Under the pieces are notes generated by a model. That model had not been told where the DNA came from and searched no databases. It worked only from the letters and a program-made list of their open reading frames with translations. The position numbers were made by a program, and so were the translations under genes. From NCBI RefSeq assembly GCF_000214375.1, contig NC_015578.1, positions 1,178,001-1,242,000 on the forward strand: 64,000 nt of DNA. Reading direction: 5' to 3'. This DNA comes from Treponema primitia ZAS-2. GTDB lineage: Bacteria; Spirochaetota; Spirochaetia; Treponematales; Breznakiellaceae. Below are positions 1 through 7,212 of the stretch, piece after piece (the stretch's first letter is position 1; the number at the start of each line of letters is the position of its first letter).

Positions 1-242
1 AGGTTTGTATCATAACAGACGATGAATACCGCGGGGGCGCCGTTCCTGCAGGGGGTACTGGCATCAATTTTTTTAAGACCCTCCGCCCCGGTTACCGCCA
101 GGATGCGCTGGGGCTGTTTATTTGCCGCAGTAGGGGCGATTCTCCCGGTTTCAAGGATAATGTTCAATTTTTCCCGTTCCACCGGTGTGTCCTTGTACTT
201 GCGTACCGAATAACGGCTGAGGGCTAATTCTTTAAAAGTCAT
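1..242 (-). CDS. Nitroreductase family protein (N-terminal part, runs off the window)
   Basis: The frame reads leftward from an ATG at 242 and stays open to the window edge (about 80 residues). It begins MTFKELALSRYSVRKYKD, the usual start of the FMN-dependent nitroreductase family (SRxSxRxY...), followed by an ILETGRIAPTAANKQP-type segment that contacts flavin in this family. An AGGAG Shine-Dalgarno lies about 7 nt upstream of the ATG. It sits 60 bp downstream of the Gfo/Idh/MocA gene on the same strand, so it may be the last gene of the aldolase-kinase operon. The substrate cannot be told; the C-terminal half is outside the window. Confidence 0.85.
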   Translation of the reverse strand, partial: MTFKELALSRYSVRKYKDTPVEREKLNIILETGRIAPTAANKQPQRILAVTGAEGLKKIDASTPCRNGAPAVFIVCYDTN

Positions 243-302
243 GGGTGGGCTCCTTTTTTTAAGTATATCAGGAACCACCACAGGGTTAAAGGCCGGTTTG
301 AG

Positions 303-1277
303 TTAAGCGGGCTCTCCGGGAAACCGTAATCCCCAGATGGCTCTTATGGCGTCCATGGTTTCCATCACCCGGATGATGTCCCGGTGGGGCATTTCAGGGC
401 ATTCGGATGAACCGGATTCGATAGCTTTCCTGCAGGCTTCAACCTCATACTCAAAACCGGTCAGTTGCGGCGGAGGGTCAAATGAAGCAATGAGTTTATC
501 ATCAGTATTATAAACCCGAATGCCCGCACAATTGTTAATGTTAAGAAATTCAATATAACCCTTATCGCCATATATAATGCCGCGCCGGTCACTCCGGTAC
601 AGCATGCCAAACTGGAGGAAGGCAATTTTTCCATCATCATAGCTAAAGTTGACACTGCTCATGGCGTCTACCCCTGTTTTATAGGGGATCAGGGTTGAGC
701 CGATTTTTTTAATTTTATCCCCAAAGTGCATCAGCGCAAAATTGACCGGGTATACCCCGATATCCAACAAGGCGCCCCCGCCCAATTCAAGTTTTCCCAG
801 CCTCTCCACATTATGAACCGGGTACGCTAAATTTGCGGAAAGCGCATGGATTTCCCCTATTAAATTTTTTGCAAGTATTTCATCCATGGTTTTTCTCATG
901 GGCATATACCGGGTCCAGATAGCTTCCGCCACCAGCAGTTTTTTCTCCCGTCCAAGGGCAAGTACTTCCTTTGCCTGAGCGGCATTCAGGGTAAAAGCCT
1001 TTTCGCAAAGGACATTTTTTCCGTTAAGAAGCGCCGCCTTTATCTGTTCCGCATGGTGGGAAATTGTTGTGGCAATATAAATTAAATCAACATTTTTGTC
1101 CTGATACAATTCTTCGTAGGACCCATAGGTATGGGGTATTTTGTATTTATCCGCAAACTCCCCGGCTCGTTTTAAATCCCTGGATGCCACGGCATAGGCC
1201 TTTGCGTTTTCCATCTGGTTTAAGGTTCTTGCCATGGTATTGGCAATATTTCCGGCTCCGATAATACCTACGTTCAT
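303..1277 (-). CDS. Gfo/Idh/MocA family NAD(P)-dependent oxidoreductase; candidate aldose 1-dehydrogenase
   Basis: The 324-residue protein has an N-terminal Rossmann motif (VGIIGAGNIA, residues 3-12), the CEK motif of the family near residue 94 (VLCEKAFTLN), and the substrate-domain segment EAIWTRYMPM. That last segment resembles dimeric dihydrodiol dehydrogenase / D-xylose 1-dehydrogenase relatives, which oxidise pyranoses at C1. The ATG at 1277 was chosen over an upstream in-frame start because AGGGAG lies 7 nt before it. It is the third gene after eda and kdgK. Inference: it may supply the missing galactose-to-galactonolactone step for the GH35/DgoD genes across the divergent promoter. Members of this family vary widely in substrate, so the specific role is uncertain. 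Confidence 0.85.
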   Translation of the reverse strand: MNVGIIGAGNIANTMARTLNQMENAKAYAVASRDLKRAGEFADKYKIPHTYGSYEELYQDKNVDLIYIATTISHHAEQIKAALLNGKNVLCEKAFTLNAAQAKEVLALGREKKLLVAEAIWTRYMPMRKTMDEILAKNLIGEIHALSANLAYPVHNVERLGKLELGGGALLDIGVYPVNFALMHFGDKIKKIGSTLIPYKTGVDAMSSVNFSYDDGKIAFLQFGMLYRSDRRGIIYGDKGYIEFLNINNCAGIRVYNTDDKLIASFDPPPQLTGFEYEVEACRKAIESGSSECPEMPHRDIIRVMETMDAIRAIWGLRFPGEPA

Positions 1278-1311
1278 TTTAGTCTCCCTGGCACTTGGCC
1301 CGCGCGGACCC

Positions 1312-2415
1312 TCAGCGGACAATACGCCCGCTTGATGAGCCCTTCATCAGTGACAGTATTTCATCTTTTGTGGAAAAGTTAAAGTCCCCGTAAATTGAAT
1401 GGCATAAGCAGGAAGCTGCTACGGCAAATGAAACGACATCACAGTCGCTTTTAGACAATTCGGAATCCTGAAGCGCGTAAATCAAGCCGGCGGAAAACGA
1501 ATCCCCGCCGCCTATGCGGTCAACAATATTATGGATTTCGTAGGGGGTATAAACACCCTTGTTTTCCGGGGCAAAGCAGGGGGTGTCAGTTTTTTTGTTG
1601 TACAGCATGGCGCCCCAATTATTATGGCTGGCGGAAATGCTTTCTCTGAGCGTGAAGGCAACTTTTGATACATTCGGGTACTTTTCGGTGATTTGACGAG
1701 CCACATCGGGATATTTCCCCGTTTCAAGCTTACCCCCCGCAGCATCACTGTTGCCGGCTTTGATATTAAGCATATCGTCAGCGTCTTCCTCGTTACCGAT
1801 AACAATATCCGCGTGGGGTATTATTTTTGCCATAACCTTACGGGCCAGTTCCCTGGGCTTATAAGAATCGTCCCAATTCCAGAGTTTTTTGCGGAAGTTA
1901 AGGTCCACCGAAACAGTTACCCCCCTGTCCCGGGCCATTTTTACCCCAAGTTCCGCCGCCTCTGCGGCATTTTTTGAAAGCGCAGGGGTAATTCCGGTAA
2001 TATGGAACCAACGGCAATCTTTGAAAATTGCTTCCCAATCATAGGCGTCAGGGGGCGTCAGAGCGATTGCGGAATAGTCACGGTCATAGATAACATTGCT
2101 GGGCCGCTGATTGGCCCCGGCTTCCACAAAATAAATCCCCAGCCGCCCTGATTTCCGGCGAAGGACAAACCGGGCGCCTACCCCGGCAGCATTCAGGTTA
2201 GCAATACATGCGTCGCTGATAGGATTCTCCGGCAATGCGCTCACCATTTCTACCGGCAGGCCCTGGAGTCCCAGAAAAGCTGCAACATTGGCTTCTGCGC
2301 CGGCGAAGCTCATGTCCGTCGGGCCGGGCAGGGCCTGTCTGAAACGCAGGTACCCCGGCATGGTCACCCGGAGCATCACCTCGCCGAAACTTACAAAGGT
2401 TTTTCTATCGCTCAT
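1312..2415 (-). CDS. kdgK: PfkB-family 2-dehydro-3-deoxygluconate/galactonate kinase
   Basis: Ribokinase/PfkB-fold kinase of 367 residues. It starts FVSFGEVMLRVTMPG, typical of KdgK, and has the family C-terminal signature DRIGGGDSFSAG with the catalytic Asp. KdgK phosphorylates 2-keto-3-deoxygluconate with ATP; some relatives also take the galactonate epimer. With DgoD nearby on the other strand, 2-keto-3-deoxygalactonate is the likely physiological substrate here (inference). The start at 2415 has AGGGG 6 nt upstream and overlaps the eda stop by 4 bp (ATGA), so the two are probably translationally coupled. The classical galactonate pathway uses the unrelated kinase DgoK, so a PfkB enzyme would be a substitution. 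Confidence 0.88.
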   Translation of the reverse strand: MSDRKTFVSFGEVMLRVTMPGYLRFRQALPGPTDMSFAGAEANVAAFLGLQGLPVEMVSALPENPISDACIANLNAAGVGARFVLRRKSGRLGIYFVEAGANQRPSNVIYDRDYSAIALTPPDAYDWEAIFKDCRWFHITGITPALSKNAAEAAELGVKMARDRGVTVSVDLNFRKKLWNWDDSYKPRELARKVMAKIIPHADIVIGNEEDADDMLNIKAGNSDAAGGKLETGKYPDVARQITEKYPNVSKVAFTLRESISASHNNWGAMLYNKKTDTPCFAPENKGVYTPYEIHNIVDRIGGGDSFSAGLIYALQDSELSKSDCDVVSFAVAASCLCHSIYGDFNFSTKDEILSLMKGSSSGRIVR

Positions 2416-3077
2416 TTTGTTCCCCTGTAGGCCTGCCAAATAGCTATAGCCCGTTTGGCCCGGCGGCTAATCTCGTCCCATTGCTTTGCCCGTATCAGGG
2501 GCCGCTGGGCAATCCATGTGCCGCCTATCCCAAGTACCTGGGGAATATTTGCATACTGCCCGATATTTTCTTCGCTCACCCCGCCCAGGGGAATATAGCT
2601 TAGCTTAAGATAATTATAGGGGTTATTCAGGCTTTTCAGATAGGAAGCGCCCCCGGAGGGTTCGGCGGGAAAAAATTTCAGGATACTTGCACCGGCTTCC
2701 AGGGCTGCTTCAAGTTCCGAGGGGGTGACAATGCCCGGGATAAAGGGCAAATTCGCCTGCTTTGCCTCCGCAGCAATTGCGGGATTGAAACCCGGGGCAA
2801 GCCCAAAGGCCGCTCCGAGCTTTTTTACCCGCTGGGCCTGGCCGCTCTTTATAATGGTTCCTATCCCTATGGTCATTTCCGGCACATCACGGGCGATACG
2901 TTCTATTGAAGGTTCCGCTGCTTCTGTTCTGAGGGCAAGCTCAATGGCGCTGATCCCCCCGGCAACCAGGGCCCGGCAAAGGGGGACCGCATCCCCGGGA
3001 TCATCAATTTCCAGTACCGCAATAATGCCCTTTGGGGCGAGTAAGTCATATAATTCTGCATGTGTATCGCCGCTCAT
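2412..3077 (-). CDS. eda: KDPG/KDPGal aldolase
   Basis: Class I aldolase of 221 residues that cleaves 2-keto-3-deoxy-6-phospho-sugar acids into pyruvate and glyceraldehyde-3-phosphate. The conserved Glu lies in IELALRTE (about residue 46) and the Schiff-base Lys in ILKFFPAEP (K134). The phosphate-binding loop is near IPLGGVSEENI and GIGGTWIA. It is the first gene of the minus-strand operon and has AGGAGC upstream of the ATG. Sequence alone does not separate gluconate-type (Eda) from galactonate-type (DgoA) aldolases; the neighbouring dgoD favours use on KDPGal. Confidence 0.92.
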   Translation of the reverse strand: MSGDTHAELYDLLAPKGIIAVLEIDDPGDAVPLCRALVAGGISAIELALRTEAAEPSIERIARDVPEMTIGIGTIIKSGQAQRVKKLGAAFGLAPGFNPAIAAEAKQANLPFIPGIVTPSELEAALEAGASILKFFPAEPSGGASYLKSLNNPYNYLKLSYIPLGGVSEENIGQYANIPQVLGIGGTWIAQRPLIRAKQWDEISRRAKRAIAIWQAYRGTK

Positions 3078-3093
3078 AGCTAATGCTCCTAAC

Positions 3094-3120
3094 GTTTCAT
3101 TTTTTTACAATCCGTTTCAT
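3094..3120 (-). promoter_or_regulatory. Candidate KdgR-type operator half-sites in the eda leader
   Basis: Two direct ATGAAAC boxes (minus strand, 3120-3114 and 3100-3094) are spaced exactly 20 bp apart, two helical turns. They sit at about +1 to +27 of the predicted eda promoter. The same TGAAAC half-site forms a perfect palindrome upstream of the ABC operon (4016-4029). The known enterobacterial KdgR box has TGAAAC / GTTTCA arms, and the gene between the two sites encodes a KdgR-like IclR protein. Binding is inferred. Confidence 0.5.
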
Positions 3121-3126
3121 TTTATG

Positions 3127-3155
3127 ATAGTAAGGGTGAATTTAGGTTCTGTCAA
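3127..3155 (-). promoter_or_regulatory. Sigma70-type promoter for the eda-kdgK operon
   Basis: On the minus strand, TTGACA (3155-3150) and TACTAT (3132-3127) are separated by exactly 17 bp. Transcription would begin near 3120, at the first ATGAAAC box. Confidence 0.7.
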
Positions 3156-3196
3156 TACGGTGTTCCATTTTTTAAAAAAATTTGATACAACAAAGT

Positions 3197-4015
3197 ATGG
3201 ATACTAATGAAAAGGTAAGCGCCGTGGCCCGGACCATGGCTATCCTTGAAATCCTGAGTAAGGATGACCAACTGGGGGTCAGCGAAATAGCCCGCCGAAG
3301 CGGCCTGAATAAAAGCACGGTATTTCGTTTTCTCAGCACCCTTTCCCAATTGGGGTATGTGTACCGGGATGCGGCCAATGATCGGTATGGCCTTTCGCTA
3401 AAACTCAATGCCCTGGTGGGAATTCGTTCAAGCTCCCGGGATATCCTCCGTTATGCCTCTTCGCCCCTTGATTTTCTTGCAAAAGAGACCGGAGAAACCA
3501 TTCATTTGGCAATTTTAGAGGATGGGGAGCTGGTTTACCTTCGGAAAATCGAGTCGGCCCACTCATTACGGGTCGTTTCAATGACTTCTTCGGTTGGGGA
3601 CAGCGTTCCCATGTACTGCACCGGGCTTGGAAAGGCAATTTTAGCGTGGTTTTCCGTAGCTGAACAGGAAAAATATATCGCCCACCAGGTTTTTACCAAA
3701 TATACCGAGACAACCATAGTGGATGGCCCCTCTTTATTGAAGGAATTGGGGCAAATTAAGGATTGCGGGTATGCCTTTGACAGGCAGGAGCATGAGCAAG
3801 GGGTGGTTTGCGTTGCCGCCCCGGTGTTTACCTCGGGGCAATTGCCCATTGCGGCGGTGAGTATTGCGGGGCCTTCGATACGGATGCGGGAGGAGATCCT
3901 TCCCCGGTATATCGACCTTATTTTATCGGTTACTAAAGAAATATCGGAAAAACTGGGAACCATGAGCTCTGAAGACGAGAATTTACCGGTATTTTCTGAA
4001 CCGGAACTTAAATAA
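3197..4015 (+). CDS. IclR-family regulator, KdgR-like
   Basis: 272-residue IclR protein. The N-terminal winged helix-turn-helix (about residues 8-65) includes LNKSTVFRFLSTLSQLGYV, very close to the recognition helix region of enterobacterial KdgR. The C-terminal effector domain (about 80-255) has the MYCTGLGKAILAW motif of the family. KdgR senses 2-keto-3-deoxygluconate and represses sugar-acid genes. Here it is divergent from eda/kdgK and precedes the ABC-GH35-dgoD genes, so it probably controls both units through TGAAAC sites. The ATG at 3197 was chosen over a TTG at 3182; neither has a Shine-Dalgarno, and TACAAC (3186-3191) lies only 5 nt upstream, so the mRNA may be leaderless. Confidence 0.88.
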   Translation: MDTNEKVSAVARTMAILEILSKDDQLGVSEIARRSGLNKSTVFRFLSTLSQLGYVYRDAANDRYGLSLKLNALVGIRSSSRDILRYASSPLDFLAKETGETIHLAILEDGELVYLRKIESAHSLRVVSMTSSVGDSVPMYCTGLGKAILAWFSVAEQEKYIAHQVFTKYTETTIVDGPSLLKELGQIKDCGYAFDRQEHEQGVVCVAAPVFTSGQLPIAAVSIAGPSIRMREEILPRYIDLILSVTKEISEKLGTMSSEDENLPVFSEPELK

Positions 4016-4029
4016 TGAAACATGTTTCA
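4016..4029. promoter_or_regulatory. Perfect palindrome TGAAACATGTTTCA, probable KdgR-like operator
   Basis: A 14-bp perfect inverted repeat begins directly after the regulator's stop codon and ends 8 bp before the -35 box of the ABC operon promoter. Its arms match the TGAAAC/GTTTCA arms of the known KdgR box, with a 2-bp rather than 3-bp centre. Confidence 0.6.
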
Positions 4030-4037
4030 ATATTTGC

Positions 4038-4066
4038 TTGACAAAATGAATTTTCCCATGTAATAA
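4038..4066 (+). promoter_or_regulatory. Promoter of the ABC transporter / GH35 / dgoD operon
   Basis: TTGACA (4038-4043), a 17-bp spacer and TAATAA (4061-4066). A TTGATACAATAAA sequence at 4110-4122 in the leader also resembles TTGATACAACAAA just before the regulator start (3183-3195), and may be a second shared site. Confidence 0.7.
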
Positions 4067-4139
4067 TAAATTGATGTTCAATATGGGAGGCTTTTAGATA
4101 TTCCTGTAATTGATACAATAAATTTTTTGGAGGAAATTT

Positions 4140-5444
4140 ATGGTTAAGAAAGAAAAATGGTTTATTGGTTTAGTCATGATCCTGGCACTTGCTTTTGCCG
4201 CTAACCCACTCCGGGTCGATGCCGGGGGACAGGCTCAGCCGGCCGGGAAAAACACGATCACCGTTTGGGCGTGGGATGACAATTTCAATATCGCTATCAT
4301 GAAGACCGCCGTGGCCCGTTACAAGGAACTGAGGCCGGATGTAGATTTCAATGTTGAAATTATTTCCAGTTCTAAAGAAGATGTTTACAAAAAACTTCAG
4401 ACAGGCCTGGCCTCCGGGGGCAGGAATTTACCCGACATTGTTCTGATAGAGGATTACAGCTTTTATCAGTATGTCAGCGCCTATTCAAAATACTTCTATC
4501 CCTTGAATGATGTACTGGATTATTCCCAGTTTTCCCCCTACAAGGTTCAGGTAATGACCCTGAACGGTAAGCGCTACGGCGTCCCCTTTGATACCGGGGT
4601 ATGCGCGAACTTTTTCCGCCATGACATTCTGGAAAAAGCGGGCTTTACGGATGCGGATATTACCGATATAACCTGGGATCGGTTTCTGGAAATCGGGAAG
4701 GTTGTAGAGCAGAAAACCGGTGTTAAGATGACCATTGCCAATGGTACCAACTGGTCATCTTTCTTCCGTATGATGATTCAGTCCGGCGGGGCATGGTATT
4801 TTGATGCCAATAACAACATGACTATTACGAATAACGCCGTCCTGCGTGAAACCTTTGAGACGATCAAAAAACTCCGGGATGCCGGGGTAATTCTTGAATG
4901 TGCCGACGATTCACAGCTTGCGGGGGCCCTCAATAACGGTACCACCGCTTCGGTTATCAATGCTGCATGGCGGGTTTCCACGGTCAAGGCGGAGCCATCC
5001 CAGTCCGGCCAGTGGCGGGTTACCACCATGCCCCGGCTGAACAATGCCAAGGGTGTTAACGCTTCTAATACCGGCGGTTCGAGCTGGTACGTGATTGAAA
5101 ACAACCAGCCCAAGGATTTGGTCAATGACTTCCTCAAAACTATTTTTGCCGGAGATCAGTCATTCTACAACAAGATCCTGGTTGATCAGGGCGCTGTCTG
5201 CGCCTGGCTTCCTTCCCAGTCCGGCCCGGCCTATTCCGTAGGCGATCCCTTCTTTGGCGGCCAAAAGGTAAATCTGTTTTTTGCTGAACAGCTTCCCAAG
5301 ATTCCGCCGGTAAATTATGGCCAGTATGTTCCTGAAGCCAATACAGCGGTCAATTCCGCGCTGTTTAATTATCTTCAGGGCAACATAACAATTGATGAAG
5401 CGCTTAAACGCGCTGAGGACCAGCTCAAAAACCAGATACAGTAA
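4140..5444 (+). CDS. ABC sugar transporter, extracellular solute-binding protein (family 1)
   Basis: 434 residues. A cleavable-looking signal segment (KKEKWFIGLVMILALAFAANP, about residues 3-23) is followed by the solute-binding protein family 1 fold beginning ITVWAWDDNFNIAIMKTAVARYKE. There is no clear lipobox Cys, unlike many spirochaetal binding proteins. GGAGG precedes the ATG at 4140. It is the first gene of the plus-strand operon; two permeases, a beta-galactosidase and galactonate dehydratase follow, which suggests a beta-galactoside ligand. The ligand cannot be read from sequence. Confidence 0.9.
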   Translation: MVKKEKWFIGLVMILALAFAANPLRVDAGGQAQPAGKNTITVWAWDDNFNIAIMKTAVARYKELRPDVDFNVEIISSSKEDVYKKLQTGLASGGRNLPDIVLIEDYSFYQYVSAYSKYFYPLNDVLDYSQFSPYKVQVMTLNGKRYGVPFDTGVCANFFRHDILEKAGFTDADITDITWDRFLEIGKVVEQKTGVKMTIANGTNWSSFFRMMIQSGGAWYFDANNNMTITNNAVLRETFETIKKLRDAGVILECADDSQLAGALNNGTTASVINAAWRVSTVKAEPSQSGQWRVTTMPRLNNAKGVNASNTGGSSWYVIENNQPKDLVNDFLKTIFAGDQSFYNKILVDQGAVCAWLPSQSGPAYSVGDPFFGGQKVNLFFAEQLPKIPPVNYGQYVPEANTAVNSALFNYLQGNITIDEALKRAEDQLKNQIQ

Positions 5445-5466
5445 ATCTGTTCCAGGCGGGGTGATT

Positions 5467-6345
5467 ATGAATAGTATTGTGCATAGGGCTAATAAATATG
5501 ATAAGTATGGCTGGGCTTTTATATCCCTTGCCATGCTTGCCTTTGCCCTGTTTACGGTTTATCCTATAATCAGCTCGCTTGGACTTTCTCTGAAAGTACT
5601 GCGCCAAGGTGATTATGTTTTCGGGGGGCTTGCCAATATCAAGCGCTTGATTGGGGACAAAATTTTTCACCGGACCATTGGCAACACGTTTATTTTTTTG
5701 GTAATCCAGGGGCCTATCATGCTTTTCCTGGCCCTTGTTTTTGCAAGTATCCTGAATAATAAAATAAAGTTTCGTTCGTTTTACCGTACCGCAATATTTA
5801 TTCCCTGTGTTATGTCCCTTGTTTCCTATTCTGTCCTGTTCAAGATGATGTTTGCCACAAACGGCATTATCAATAATTTTCTTATGTGGACCCATGTACT
5901 GAAGGAGCCCATATTTTTTATAAATGATCCCTTCTGGGCACGAGTGGTAATCATGATCGCCATGACATGGCGCTGGACAGGGTACAATATGATGTTTTAC
6001 CTTGCGGCAATGCAGAATATTCCCCTTGAAACCTATGAAGCGGCCCATGTTGACGGCGCTGGTCCTGTGACCATTTTTTTCCGCATTACCCTGCCGCAGC
6101 TTAAGCCAATTATCCTGTTGACCACGATAATGACCACCAACGGCAATTTGCAGCTTTTTGATGAGCCCATGAATTTAACCGGTGGTGGGCCGGCGGAGTT
6201 GACGACTACCATGTCCCAGTATATTTATAACAATGCTTTTGTATTTTCTCCCGCATTTGGGTATTCGGTAATGATGTCCTATGTGATCGTAATAATGGTC
6301 GCTCTTCTTGCTTTCATTCAATTCAAGGTTGTCAAGGACGATTAG
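5467..6345 (+). CDS. ABC sugar transporter permease (MalF/UgpA type)
   Basis: 292-residue inner-membrane permease with about six hydrophobic segments, beginning YGWAFISLAMLAFALFTVYP. The binding-protein-dependent transport (EAA) motif is ETYEAAHVDGAGPVTIFFRI, the loop that docks the ATPase. The ATG at 5467 has GGGGTG just upstream and lies after the binding-protein stop, so it is preferred to an in-frame start at 5392 that would overlap the previous gene. It pairs with the next permease. Confidence 0.92.
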   Translation: MNSIVHRANKYDKYGWAFISLAMLAFALFTVYPIISSLGLSLKVLRQGDYVFGGLANIKRLIGDKIFHRTIGNTFIFLVIQGPIMLFLALVFASILNNKIKFRSFYRTAIFIPCVMSLVSYSVLFKMMFATNGIINNFLMWTHVLKEPIFFINDPFWARVVIMIAMTWRWTGYNMMFYLAAMQNIPLETYEAAHVDGAGPVTIFFRITLPQLKPIILLTTIMTTNGNLQLFDEPMNLTGGGPAELTTTMSQYIYNNAFVFSPAFGYSVMMSYVIVIMVALLAFIQFKVVKDD

Positions 6346-6347
6346 GC

Positions 6348-7193
6348 ATGAAATATAAAATGGCTGCGAAATCTGTAGTTATATGGGAGAAAATCGCGAC
6401 GGTCTTCAAGCATATATTCCTCATAGTAGTTGCTCTGATGAGTATTTTCCCGTTTTTCTGGATGATTATTGGTGCAACAAATGAAACCAGGGAAATAACC
6501 AAGGGTGTCCTGATCCCGGGCACAAATTTTCTTAAAAACCTTACAGGATTACAGCAAACAGGAAATATTTTTCATTCAATTATTAATACCGCTGTTATAA
6601 CATTGTTTCAGGTATTTTTTTCCCTGTTGATCTGTTCTATGGCAGGATACGGTTTTACAAAATACCCAAACAGGATAAGAAGCCGTCTGTTCAGTGTGTT
6701 TTTGCTTACCATGATGATTCCCTTTGCTGCGATAATGATTCCCCTTTTCACCATGATGAGCAGCTTTAATCTTATTGATACCAAGATTAGCGTTATAATT
6801 GCATCCCTTTCCAATACATTTCTAATTTTTTTCTTCCGCCAGAGCTTCAAGTCATTTCCTACGGAGATAATTGAAGCCGCACGTATTGATGGTGCCGGTG
6901 AATTTTATACTTACTTCAGGATTGTGATACCTGCCATGCGGTCAACTTTTGCCGCCGCCCTGATCTATGCCTTTATGAAAGAGTGGAATAACTACCAATG
7001 GCCCCTTCTGACATTGCAGTCCACCGGCAGCAAGACCCTGACATTGTTTATTTCAAACCTGTCTTCCGCTTACTATGTTGATTACGGACAGATTATGGCT
7101 GCTGTTCTGATAGCGACCATCCCGACCATAATTGTTTTTATGACTATGCAAAAACAATTTGTTGCCGGAATTATTGGTTCTGTTAAGGGCTAA
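6348..7193 (+). CDS. ABC sugar transporter permease (MalG/UgpE type)
   Basis: 281-residue permease of the carbohydrate uptake transporter-1 family. The first membrane span is IFLIVVALMSIFPFFWMII, and the EAA loop reads EIIEAARIDGAGEFYTYFRI. It begins 2 nt after the preceding permease stop. No ATP-binding subunit is encoded in the operon or elsewhere in the window, so the importer probably borrows a shared MsmX/UgpC-type ATPase (known practice for this family; inference here). Confidence 0.92.
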   Translation: MKYKMAAKSVVIWEKIATVFKHIFLIVVALMSIFPFFWMIIGATNETREITKGVLIPGTNFLKNLTGLQQTGNIFHSIINTAVITLFQVFFSLLICSMAGYGFTKYPNRIRSRLFSVFLLTMMIPFAAIMIPLFTMMSSFNLIDTKISVIIASLSNTFLIFFFRQSFKSFPTEIIEAARIDGAGEFYTYFRIVIPAMRSTFAAALIYAFMKEWNNYQWPLLTLQSTGSKTLTLFISNLSSAYYVDYGQIMAAVLIATIPTIIVFMTMQKQFVAGIIGSVKG

Positions 7194-7212
7194 TTGAAAG
7201 AGGAGAATTATC

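Noticed and set aside
22-213. Plus-strand open frame at the left edge
   Set aside because: It lies opposite the nitroreductase gene, which has a clear family match and Shine-Dalgarno.
3182-3196. TTG start for the IclR regulator at 3182
   Set aside because: It adds only MIQQS, has no Shine-Dalgarno, and the ATG at 3197 fits the family start better.
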